From Hyperoodon ampullatus (taxonomy: Eukaryota; Chordata; Mammalia; Artiodactyla; Ziphiidae): a DNA stretch of 64,000 nucleotides. Of the stretch, positions 12,170 to 23,030 are shown in pieces. The stretch lies in assembly GCA_949752795.1 (NCBI GenBank), contig OX457057.1:7926632-7990631 (forward strand). Reading direction: 5' to 3'. A model generated the notes under the pieces. That model saw only the letters and a list, made by a program, of their open reading frames with translations. It was not told where the DNA came from and did no database searches. A program made the translations under genes and the position numbers. Position 1 is the first letter of the stretch. Each line of letters begins with the position of its first letter.

Positions 12170-13380
12170 CGTATCCGAGGGCGCACCTGTCCCCGGCAAT
12201 GGATTCTGATGATTCAGCAGCGAACAGAACAGGCCCTGTACCCGGGGCCCTCCCATTCCAATGAGGGAAGACACTCGTTATACAAATTTAAAATGTTACA
12301 GAGCGAAGTAAAGCTTATTAATAAAAGATTAGAAGGGATGGGAAGAAAGCGTCTTTTTAGATTGTGTGGTCAGGGAAGGCCTCTTTTGGGAGATGACATT
12401 TGAGTAGACTCCTGAATGAAAGAACGGGTAAGCCATGCAAATCCCTGGGCAAAGATGTCTCCACGCGGAGTAAGTAGGTACCTGAGGCAGCAGTGTCCTC
12501 AGAAGATTCCAAAATAGCAAGGAGGCTGGCATGGAGTAAGGAGGTAGCCAGAGGCCAGGTGTTCTTCAGGGCTTAGATAACTAATTTCATCAGACGGAAA
12601 CAGGAACCAAGGGCGGATTTTGAGGAGATAAAGTCCCATGATCTTACTAGTGTTTCCAAAGGCCATTCAGATGGCTGGGCGGAGAGCAGCCTGTGTGTGT
12701 AGAGATGGGGGACACATGGAGGAAAGGGGGCCACACGGGAAGTTGTTGCCACAGCGTCCCGGGGGGAGGATGGAGGCTTGGACTAGCAGCGGTAGATTCG
12801 GGGAGAAAGGGCCAGATTCAGGACACGTTTTACTGTTAGAACTGAGTCTGCCGAGGGACTGCATGTGGAGAAAGGAGGACGGTAACTCCCGGGACGTGTC
12901 TGAGCAAACAGGACGGCCTTGTGGTTCCCAAGGGTGAAGGAGGCTGGAGGTTCTAGAAGAGCGGAGGGGTGGTTCTGAGTAGAAGACGAGGCTGTGGCCG
13001 TGTCCACCTGCGTGTGTGGCCCATGAGGCAGCTGCATTCAGGGGGAGAGGTGGAGGCTGGAGACACATTTGGGAACTGTCACATGAAGGTGACAGTAAAG
13101 GCAAGAGGTGGGGAGATCTGGGGAGCGAGTAGCTGTGAGACCCAAGGGCTCTGCGGCCTGGAGCAGTAGGAAGAGAGGGCGACAGCAGAAGGACCAGGAG
13201 AAGTGGCCGTGAGGAGAGCGTGGCGTTTGGCAGTGAAGTTAAGGACGCGTCTGAAGATGGAGGAAGTGATAACCGTGTCAAGAGTGCTGACGGGTTAAAA
13301 TAAGAACTGAGCAGTGACCACAGGCTTTGGCAACAGGGAGGTCTAGGAAGTTTGAGGGAGCCAGTGAATGCCATCACTTT
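12170..13380 (+). repeat. L2-type LINE fragments
   Basis: Purine-rich sequence with L2 hallmarks is present: 'ggtcagggaaggcctctttt', 'tgagtagactcctgaatgaa', 'gaggccaggtgttcttcagg', 'gcttggactagcagcggtag' and 'gccagattcaggacacgttt'. The long minus-strand frame over 12667-13377 arises from this repeat and is not a gene. Edges are approximate; more L2-like text continues near 14000-14200. Confidence 0.55.
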
Positions 13381-13534
13381 TTCCCAGTTTCAGAGCCAAC
13401 TGATAAACAAAAGAATAAGGCAGATAGGAGATCGAAGTATCGCCTTCGTTACTGTTAAAGCTATGATTAGAGAATGTGGCTTATGTCTGTGGGTAAATGA
13501 ATTCTGTAATACCGAGCCTCAGAACTAGAGGGCC

Positions 13535-13690
13535 GGGAGCAGTGCATCTTGAACTTGAATGTGCGTAAGATTCCCCTATGGGTCATACTAAATGCAGATT
13601 CTGGCCCAGGAGGCCTCGGGTGGGGCCTGAGACCCTGCATTTCTCGTAAGCTTCCATGTGAACCAATAGGTTCCCTGATGGCAGCAGAGG
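13535..13690 (+). repeat. MER5-like fragment
   Basis: 'catcttgaacttgaatgtgc', 'aaatgcagattctggcccag', 'ggtggggcctgagaccctgc' and 'tgcatttctcgtaagcttcc' follow the MER5 hAT consensus in order, with an eroded 3' terminus. Confidence 0.5.
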
Positions 13691-14556
13691 TCCCCAGAGA
13701 GAGGGAAGAAGTGGTCAGGCTGGCCATTCCAGGGGCTCCTCCCAAACTCAGGCAGTTTCATTTCTCTCCTGGCCCTCTGTGAGGGGCTGGCGGAAGCAGG
13801 AATGTTCCAGTAACAGAGCTCACTTCACACGGGAGGAGACATCAGGAGTGCCTCTGCTCTGACGAGGTCGTCGGCGAGTAGCGCATCTTCATGAGTGGTG
13901 TGGAAGAAAGCCTACCCAGGGTAGGTGCCAGGGAAAGTGGGAGAAGAGGTTGAGTGAATAATACCGGGGGGGGGTGGGCGGCAAGGGGTCAGGGAGAGGA
14001 TTTTATCTTAAAGGAAGGCGATAGCCCAGCATGTGTGTCTGCTGATGGGGATGAATGCACTAGAAGGGAAAACCTGACGGTGGGACAAGACCAGAACAGA
14101 GAGTTTGCTGGCATGATCGATCCCCTGGAGGTGGCCGGCGGGCTTGGAGGGGCATGAGAGGGGAGTTCAGCCCCGGGTCCTAGGGGAGCAGTGCCATTTA
14201 TCTGCGGTGCCAAGAGGTGACACCAAGTTGTAGGCAGACCCCAGGCAGAGAGCTAAGTGACAGGAGCCTTCGCGGGTCCTCCTGGTCATTGGTTTTTCCC
14301 TGAGACTCATTGGTCAACTCTAGGCCATGTCTTCCTGAACTGCATTGGACTTTTTGTTTGAACTGCATTAGTTCTTATAAAGCGGGTTGTCCCTTACATT
14401 TGGGCCTCATCCAGGGTCACGTCATCGCCATGGCTCTTGCAAAGCTGACAGTATGGAACGTCAGGAGGTCTCGTGGAACGGTACATGTTTATTTAATGCA
14501 TGACTTTTATATCTGATTTTTCTTGTCATTCCACTTTTGGTTTTAGAAACTTCTGG

Positions 14557-14675
14557 GGGACTCCCCTGGCGGTCCAGTGGACAAGACTCCGCACTTCCAC
14601 TGCAGGAGGCGCGGATTCAATCACTGGTTGGGGAACTAAGATCGCGCATGTCGCGTGGCGTGGCCGAAAAAAAAG
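14557..14675 (+). repeat. Older tRNA-type SINE
   Basis: A short SINE begins 'gggactcccctggcggtcca', has a B-box-like gattcaatcactggttgggg and a simple tail. It is flanked by aacttctgg copies (14545-14556 and 14676-14689). Confidence 0.8.
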
Positions 14676-15764
14676 AGAAAAACTTCTGGTCTCTGCACAG
14701 TCTTAAATTTTTAGCTTTTCTGAGCACATCACACGCGTACACTCTGGCTTTAGAACATATGATCTCTGGGTTTTTTCAAAATCACTCTTCCTACCCACTC
14801 TGCAAACAAGCCATTTGAGTTCAGTTGCAGGAATTAATACAGCAAGTGAGTGTCAGAGCCGGGATTTTCAAATCTACCCCAACTGGTATGTTACTTACAC
14901 ACCCACTTATGTAGGTCAAACAAAGGATTCAGCCTTGGGAGGTTTGCAGAGAAGGGTTGTTTCTGTAGAATTCCTGCCCAGGCTTTGATTTGTGATTTGG
15001 GGAATTAGAGCAAGGCAAAAAATTGTGAAAATGAATAGTAATGTGAGCTGACTTAAGCATTAAAAGCCAAGAATTTGAGGGTTTTCTAAAAACTAAAGGT
15101 CAGCATGAAGCTCTGGCCCCAGCCAGCCCTGGCTTTTACCCCGTTCATCTCTGGGGAGAGTTGCCTTTGTCCCAGCCCTGCTCTCCTTAAGCCAGTTTGC
15201 TGTAGCATTCCAACCATGCTGGGAAGCAGTATATTTTGCGGGTTGTTAGCACTTTAACAAAGAAATGGGAAGGCCGTGTAGCATGTACCGTTAGTAATAG
15301 AAGAAAAAATCATTGGCTGTTTGATTAGATATTTAAACATGTTTGCCTAAAATGATGCTTTGCAGTGGTAACTTGGGTGTGTCCAGATGTTTAGTCACAT
15401 TGACTCAGCATAATTTCTCCTTTGCCAAATCTCAGACCAGAGCAATCAATTTGTTCCTGCAGCAAAATCTGATGGTAGGTTTTCCTTGTAACCAAGCGTC
15501 ACAGAAAAAGGAAGTAGTTGCAGAAAAGTTGAAAGTTATGAGAGGTACAAAGTCCATCTTGAAGAAAGCAATTGTGTAAAGTTCTACCTGTAAAATTATT
15601 ACAAGTGCTGTTTGGTCTCCCAAACTAGTCATTGAAAGTTCATTTCAATTTACCTTTCCACTTAAAGTCAACTAAATGTCTCTAACATACGGATACACCC
15701 AATTTCTCTGTGAAAATATGTCTCTGTGAGTTTGCATAATTATGGCCTGCTAATCTGATTAGGA

Positions 15765-15950
15765 AAGAGTGCTGGGCTCGGCCCTAGTCGACTTGGGTTA
15801 AAATTCCGTTCTGCCACTAATTAGCTTTGACAGTCAACTTCCCTGAGCTGAGTTTCTTGTTTCAAATTAGATAATAGTAATAATGGTATCTTAAATCGTA
15901 CAGTACTTGAAATTCCCAAGGAACTTTCATAGGCATTAGCTTATTTTGAT
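15765..15950 (+). repeat. MIR element
   Basis: The order 'agagtgctgggctcggccct', 'gacttgggttaaaattccgt', 'tctgccactaattagctttg' and 'ataatagtaataatggtatc' is that of a MIR. Confidence 0.65.
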
Positions 15951-16229
15951 ACGGCAAAGGAAGCAGGACACACGGGAGGTGGTGCCCTGCAGTCAAGGAG
16001 CCTGCAGCTTGTTAGCCCCTGGAGGATGGCAGGAGTGTGGGGAGCGCTGCTCTGTTTGCCCTCTTTGAAGCTACTCTCTGCATTTTCTGATTCTGAGTCT
16101 CTCTCATTTGCTACAAGGCTGAAGTATGAAATCCAGTCTCTGAAAGAGAATGAAGATCTCTGGAATGATAAATGCATGATTAAATATAAGACACTTTATA
16201 TTTTTTCTCTTAAAAAAATTTAAGATTGT

Positions 16230-18420
16230 TTGAACTAGTAATTATAACATATATTATTGGGCTTACAATATACAGATAAAAAAATACATGACAGTAATAG
16301 CAAAAAGGGACAGCGAGAAAATGGAGCTATATTGTAGTAAAGTTTCTATATTTACCAGAAATGTTCAATATTAAGCTAAAGTACATTGTCATACATTAAA
16401 GATGCATATTGTAATCCCTAGACACCACTAAGAAAATAACTCAAGATTTAGTTAAAAAATCAACCTAGAGGGGAAAAAATCAACCTAGGGATTAAGGTAG
16501 TCCACACACATACAGATTAACCCAACAGAGCAGTAGAAAGAGAACAAAGGAACAAGGAAGACGTGAGACATAGAAAACATAGCAAAGTGGCACCCATATA
16601 TCCAGCCACATCGACAGTACGCATTACACGTGAAATAGACTAAACATCCCAATCCAAATGCCACTACCACTGGCAAAGAAAATAAAAGGCATTCAGATCG
16701 GAAAGGAAGAAGTAAAATTGTGTTTATTCACAGATGACATGATTGCAGGTAACAAAGTCTCCAAACAGAAGATCAACATACATATATTAGGTGTTTCTGT
16801 ATACCAATAATGAACAATCTGAAAATGAAATTAGGAAAATTCTATCCACAGTAAGACCAAAGTTGCTTTGGAATACATCTAATGAAAGAAGTGCAAAGCC
16901 TATACACTCAGACTACAAAACGTTGCTGAAGCAAAGAAGATCTAAATCAATGGAGATGGCAGTTCTCCCCCAAATCTATAGATTCAGCACCCTCCCTATA
17001 AAATCCTAGGGGCATTTTGTGTAGAAATTAACAAACTGACTCTAAAATGTATATGGAAATGACAAAGGACCTAGAATTAAGAATTGTTAAGGTCAAAAAA
17101 AATAAGACAAATTGTCCTAGATCAGAGGAAACTAAATTTAGAGACATGATGACAATGTTCTGGATGGAAGCAGAAGAGGAGAAGTACATTAGTGGAAAAG
17201 TGGTACTTGTAATAATAAGTCTGGAGTTTAGTTAATAGTATTAACACCAATGTTGGTTTCTTGGTTACAACAAATATACCATGGTAGTGTCAAGCTGTTA
17301 ACAATAGGGGAAACTAGGTGAGGGCTATATAAGGGAACTTTCTGAACTGAGCAACTTTTCTATAACTATAAGTCTATTCTAATATTTATTTTAAGTGGAC
17401 AAGCAAAAGATTTGAATGGAGGTCTCACCAATGAAGATATGTGAGTAGCTAGTAAGCACTTGAAAATGTGTTCAACCTTGTTAGGGAAATGCAAATTAAA
17501 GCCACGATGAGATACTACTTCACACCCACTAGGATGGCTGTAATCACAAAGATAGTATCAAGCGTTGGCGAGGATGTGGAGAAACTAGAACCCTCGTACA
17601 CTGCTTGTGGGAAAGGGTGTAGCCACTTCAGAAATAGATGAGCAGTTCTTAAAAAGTTAAACACACACTTAGCATATAACCCAGCAATTTCACTCCCAAG
17701 TATCTACCCAAGAGAAATGAAAACATATGCCCACACAATGATTTGTGCATAAATGTTCAAAACAATTATTTATTCTTTAATGCCCAACCTAGAACAATCC
17801 AAATAGCCAACAGATAAAAGGATAAACAAAATTATGCACAATGAAATATGACTCAGCAATAGAAAGGGATGTACTACTCATAAATACAATGATACGGATA
17901 AGCCTCAAAAACATTATGCTAAGTGAAAAAAGCCAGACACAAAAATTACATATTATTCCATTTATTTCTAGGAATATGCAAAACTGTGCAGACTTTAAAT
18001 AGATCACAGGTTTCTAGGGCTGGGGTGGGAGCAGAGATTGACTACAAACAGGCACTTTTGGCGTGTTGGAAACTTTTGGGGTGATGAAAGTGTTCTAAAA
18101 AGGACTGTGGGGCTTCCCTGGTGGCGCAGTGGTTGAGAGTCCGCCTGCCGATGCAGGGGACGCGGGTTCGTGCCCCGGTCCGGGAGGATCCCACATGCCG
18201 CGGAGCGGCTGGGCCCGTGAGCCGTGGCTGCTGGGCCTGCGCGTCCGGAGCCTGTGCTCCACAACGGGAGAGGCCACAGCAGTGGGAGGCCCACGTACCG
18301 CAAAAAAAAAAAAAAAAAAAAAGGATTGTGGTGATGGTTACACAACAGTATAAATCATCCAACTGTACACTTTTATAATGTATGAAATTGTTGGCATATA
18401 AATTATACTTCAATAAATAT
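16230..18420 (+). repeat. Decayed L1 (ORF2 to 3' end), split by a CHR SINE
   Basis: This is old L1 sequence in the + orientation. Around 16700-16750 it retains a readable reverse-transcriptase active-site echo, Phe-Thr-Asp-Asp-Met (tattcacagatgacatg), followed by text encoding the 'YTNNEQSENEIRK' region. From about 17400 it matches the 3' part common to older L1 families ('gcaaattaaagccacgatga', 'gttggcgaggatgtggagaa'). It ends in an AT-rich tail near 18420. Many stops make it inactive. A CHR SINE at 18111-18318 interrupts the 3' portion. Confidence 0.75.
18111..18318 (+). repeat. CHR-type SINE inserted in L1
   Basis: This full-length copy has the target duplication aaaaaggactgtgg at 18097-18110 and aaaaaggattgtgg at 18318-18331. 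One mismatch in the duplication suggests some age. It lies inside the decayed L1 3' region. Confidence 0.9.
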
Positions 18421-19549
18421 TTTTTCTTTAAGTACAGTACTATGAAGAAATAATACCATTTTAAACTAGCATACCAACATAATTTATCATTCAAGTCAGA
18501 ACAATTTTGAGAGTGAAAAGGATTGCTATTAAAACTATGCAAGAAGACAGGTGTGAACAAGGACTGTCCCAGACCAACTGGCTTGAATGGTGCCCCTTTT
18601 ACAAAACTGTCATTGGACAGCAACAGTTAGTGGCCGTCTGTTATGTGCAGAGCATCGGAAGGTGATAGAAATACACTTAGGAAGGAGATAGACATGGTCC
18701 CTGTCCTTTCGGATTGATGACACAGTGAGGGAGATAGAAACGAAGGCAGCAACAAGCCCAGTGCTGTGGGCACGTCGGGGGAGGCGTCCAAGTCATCCTG
18801 GGAAAAGAGAGGAAACTGTGAGCCAGGACTGCAAGGCAGTGGGAGGTAACAAGGACAAGAGCAGGCAGAACAGTGACCCAGGCCCTGTTGTGGAGCCAGA
18901 AAGTAATTCAGTGTCTGTAACACAGCCTAAGGGGAGAGGACAGAGGTGAGTCCTTGTCTCACACTGTTGTGTAGTGTGAAAAAAAGGACTGTGGTGCTTG
19001 AATTTGAAAGTAAAATGTATCATCTGGGCTGGAGATCTAGCAGAGAAAGGGCTGTTTCACCACTCTGGTCAAGTTGGTCATATTGGTCAGCCCTGTGGAT
19101 CAAGCTCAGACTGAGCGCACATTCCTAGACATTGTATTGGGATCCTCTGGGGGAGAAAAAAGCACTTTTAATAGGATGTGCTGGTACCCTAAAGGGGTGT
19201 AGAACAGAGGTCATGACTATGGGGAAGAGGAGAAGATGCCTGGGATGATGTGTTTGGATCAGGAAGATAGATATGGTGAAATGCATGCACGTGTTGTCAA
19301 GTGGGAATTTTTCCGACAGCAAACAATTCAAGTAACGGACCATTTTCACACCAGCTGAGCTTGATCTATGGGAACTACTCAGGAGTGTGGCAAGAAGCTG
19401 CAAACGTGTTTTTCTACCTCTCTCTCCCCAGAAGCTTTCACAAGGAAGCTGGGAGAAATTTTTTGTCAGTCCTATTTTCCGCTATGGTTTATGTCTCTCC
19501 TTTCTGAGTCCCCTTCATAAAAAAAGGTAGAAACTAATGTATGAGTACT

Positions 19550-19690
19550 AAGTACTAGACACAAGTCCCACTGGCTTCATTTAACCCTAGAGCTACCCTG
19601 TGAGATCTTTGTCATTCCTGTTTCACACATGAGGAAACTCTGAGATTCGATAACTTGCCCCAATTGCACTGTTAGAAAGAAACGGAACTG
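19550..19690 (+). repeat. MIR/L2-type fragment
   Basis: 'ccctgtgagatctttgtcat', 'cacatgaggaaactctgaga' and 'ataacttgcccc' match the conserved core and 3' part of MIR-like elements. Confidence 0.5.
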
Positions 19691-20400
19691 GAGCCAGCTA
19701 AGGCCAGCGTTGACACCAAAACCCATTGCTTTTCCCTCTCCAGCAAGCAGCTTCCAAGAAAAACACTCCAGACCATTTGAGAAGCCATCTGATCTGACTT
19801 CTGGGACAACGTACTATCTGGCCACTGAGGCTGTCTCCCAATCCCAGGTTTTATTGAGAGGGACTTGGAGAGCATCCAGTCCATCCCACAAGGTAGTTCT
19901 AGTGTCTGTCACCATGTGACTCAGCAGGTCACGGCTCTCTGAGCCCCAATTTCCTCATCCCTAAAATACGAGTTGGGCTAGATCAGTGGCTCTCAAACCT
20001 GGTTGGTGTCAGGACCCCTTTACACGCTTAAAAATTATTGAGGACCCAAAGAGCTTTTGTTTATGTGAGTTATGTCTATTATTATTTACCATTTAAAAAA
20101 TTAAAACAGAAACTTTGGAATAACAGTTTCCCAAAACAAAAGGAAATGCAGCGAGATGAGTGGAATTGTTTGACAATTTTGTAAATCTCTCTAATGTTCT
20201 ACAGCTTAAGACAGCTGGATTCTCATATCTGCTTCTACATTTAATCTGTTCCATATCACATGTGATGTAGTCTCTGGAAAACTCCACTGTACTCTTGTGA
20301 GAGAAGGAGAATGAAGAAGGCAAATAATGTCTTACTGGTACCATGGAAATAGCTTTGTCTCCACTTCCCCTGCAGGGGCTTCCAGAGGTCCTGACCACCC

Positions 20401-20752
20401 CCTTTTTTTAAAAAAAAAAATTAATTTATTTTTGGCTGCGTTGGGTCTTCATTGCTGTGTGAGGGTTTTCTCTAGTTGCGGCGAGGGTGGGTTATTCTTC
20501 GTTGCAGTGTGCGGGCTTCTCACTGCGGTGGCTTCTCTTGTTGTGGAGCATGGGCTCTAGGTGCGCGGGCTCAGTAGTTGTGGCACACGGGCTCAGTCGT
20601 TGTGGCTCGCAGGCTCTAGAGCGCAGGCTCAGTAGTTGTGGTACACGGGTTTAGTTGCTCCGCATCATGTGGGATCTTCCAGGACCAGGGCTCAAACCCG
20701 TGTCCCCTGCATTGGCAGGTGGATTCTTAACCACTGCGCCACCAGGGAAGCC
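20401..20752 (-). repeat. Long CHR-type SINE (CHRL-like)
   Basis: An extended variant with repeated 'ggctcagtagttgtggc' phrases precedes the usual 'gccaccagggaagcc' head on the minus strand. The duplication tcctgaccaccc lies at 20389-20400 and 20753-20764. Confidence 0.85.
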
Positions 20753-20774
20753 TCCTGACCACCCTTTGAGACTT

Positions 20775-20885
20775 GTTTCCTCCAGCACTCAGAATCACCT
20801 GGGGGGGGGGGTCCTGATAAAATGCACATCTGGCCTATCCCAGACCTGTGGTATCAGAATTCACATTTAATAAGCCTCCTTGCAC
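20775..20885 (+). repeat. MER5A-like fragment with a G10 run
   Basis: 'cactcagaatcacctggggg' with a ten-G run, then 'cagacctgtggtatcagaat' and 'cacatttaataagcctcctt', follows the middle of MER5A. The G run lies in the gggggtgggg part of the consensus. Confidence 0.55.
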
Positions 20886-22349
20886 ACTGGAGTTTGGGGA
20901 CACCGGGGTGAGAGAGCTACAAGATTCCTGCCAGCCTGGTTCATCCAAAGCTACCGAGTGACCTGTTTTGGTAGAGTTGGGATTAAGGCCCAGGTCTCAG
21001 TGCAGGGCTCGCGGTGGCAGTCAGCTCCTGCTTTCTGGCTTGCCTGGCTTATCAGTTCACATCTCCCTACTCACTTTCCCATTCAGGAAGTGCTGAGGGC
21101 AGCTGGGCACCTCGCTTACAGCTTTAAAATAAATATTAGGCTTGCTTACAGCTATACATTTCTGCATGCAGCAGAAGGAAGAAGAAGTGAAGGACGGAAC
21201 ACATGGGGCAGGGACCTCCCTTGCCCACAGGAGGAAGTTCTGTGCTAAGCTTGGCCCCCCCTGGGTATCTGTGCAGTGAGTCATCCACAGCTCATGAGTG
21301 TCGGGCCAGGCAATGGGAGCATAAAAAAGAAAAGAAAAACTATACCCTCAGGAGTGTAAGGTCTGGCTGGTGCAAAACAGGCAAATGTGGAAGCAACTCA
21401 AGGAAAAGAAGAAATTGCATAAAGAATGTCTCTAGTAGAGAAACCCTAATGTAGAATACTTACATACTAGATAAAGTGGACTGTGATAGCGCTTTTAAAT
21501 TTCAGAGTGAGATTCCACAATTGCACTTAAAAAATATTGTGATTTAATTAACACACAAAAAAGGCAAAAAACCCGGCTATAGTGGGACATTTGCTTACAT
21601 GGAAGTTATAACAGTATCTGTTAAAACCTATGTTACAAAGTAACCTGTGCAATTGGTGCGATGGAAATAACCTTGGCCTTGAATCGGTCACAACTGGGCC
21701 ACTAACTAGCCGTTAACTAGCTGCAGTGACTCTAGTAATGTAACATCTGTTGAGCCCTTCTATGTGTGAGGCACTGTTAGGTGACATGAAGCATTCACAG
21801 AAAGTAAAAACCCTAAAGCGCACCGGAGGAGCTAAGCCTTGTTCACAAGCATCTGCACCGGAGGCGGCAGGGTTCAGGGCTGAGAGTTACGATGCCTCGT
21901 GCACTGTGGACCGTGCACGTGGGAGATGCGTATTTAATGCCCTGGACCGCCATTCACCAGCACGTCGCCTCTAGTTCCTCAGCTGTACGGGAAGGGGTTC
22001 AGTGACACGATCTCCAAAGCCGGGCCACATCGCGCCCCAGCAAGGACATTCCCCGCCTGCTGTCTCTGCGCCTGTTTCTCCACCTGCAAAAACGTCTCCC
22101 ACACAAGGTCGTGGTGAGGAGCAGCATTTCCTGGCACCCATCACACGTGCCCACGGACAAGAATACACCTCGGACCCTGCCCGGGTGGGGCAATTTCACG
22201 CGTCAACCCCAGAGTGCACCGCAGCGACGGGAGGAAGGAGTGATGGACCCTTGGACAACAGGCGTCCAAGCGCCCGCTACACTAGAAAGCGCGGCCCGAC
22301 GTGAGCCACCACCCTTCCGCACCGATCCGCGGAGCACAGCCCAGGACCT

Positions 22350-23030
22350 ATGTGTCCTTTGCCCCGAGCCAAAGCCCGATCCCTCCGCCTTTCCCCGCGT
22401 CCCGCGCCTGCGCCGCGCCCCCGCGCTCTGTGGGGAGATGGCATCGATGTGCTCGGCGCTCTCCTGAGCCAGCCCTAGGAGTGGGCGGGTCCATTTGCCT
22501 CAGGTGGTCTAACAGGCGCCGGGGCGGACCAATGGCGTGGCTACGTGGCTCCGCCCCTTCCTTGCGATTGGCCGGCGCTGGAAAGCCGCGGCCTGGGCCT
22601 CGGGAGGCGAGCCGGAGAGGGATTCAGTCCCGGTCGTCCGCGCCGCACATTCGCTGCTCGCCGGCTCTCCTCGGTCCGCCCGCTTTGCCGCCGCCGCCGC
22701 CGTTGCCGCCGCCGCCATGGCCCAGTGAGTGAGCGCCCGCGGGCGGCCGGGGAACTTTCCGAGGGCCGACGCGGAGGCCGGAGTCGCCCCAGACGTCCCC
22801 TCGCGCCGGGGGTCGCCTGAGCCCGGCCTCGTGGCGCCCGGAGCCCCGGCCCTCCAGGGAGCCGCCAGACCCCGAGCCAGCCCCGCGGCCTCGCCTTTCC
22901 TCGGACCCAGCCTCTCTGCCCCTCGCGGCGGCGCAGGCGGATCCGGTTCCTAGGAAGGGCGGGAGGGGAGGGGACAGGCGTGGCCGCGGGAGGCCCTGGC
23001 GGCTGGACGGCCCGGCTGTGGGAGACGGGA
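22350..23030 (+). promoter_or_regulatory. PGD CpG-island promoter
   Basis: The GC-rich, CpG-dense block spans PGD exon 1. Upstream of the ATG are a CCAAT box (22529-22533), an inverted CCAAT (attgg, 22567-22571) and a GC box between them (ccgcccc, about 22551-22557). This is the usual TATA-less housekeeping arrangement. A (GCC)n tract runs up to the start codon. The transcription start is not determinable by eye but should lie near 22600-22690. Confidence 0.8.

Larger units (their letters stand above)
11719..22350. other. KIF1B-PGD intergenic spacer
   Basis: No exon structure is recognisable in this spacer of about 10.6 kb. Repeats that I can name are listed separately. The stretches 14690-15760, 18960-19540 and 20900-22350 hold nothing I can assign, apart from a rise in CpG content toward the PGD island from about 21950. 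Confidence 0.7.

Noticed and set aside
12667..13377. 236-codon minus-strand frame
   Set aside because: It is the Pro/Ser/Leu-rich complement of purine-rich L2 sequence and matches no family that I know.
16690..17235. Active L1 reverse transcriptase
   Set aside because: Only fragments of the RT region remain, with many stops and frame changes; the element is dead.
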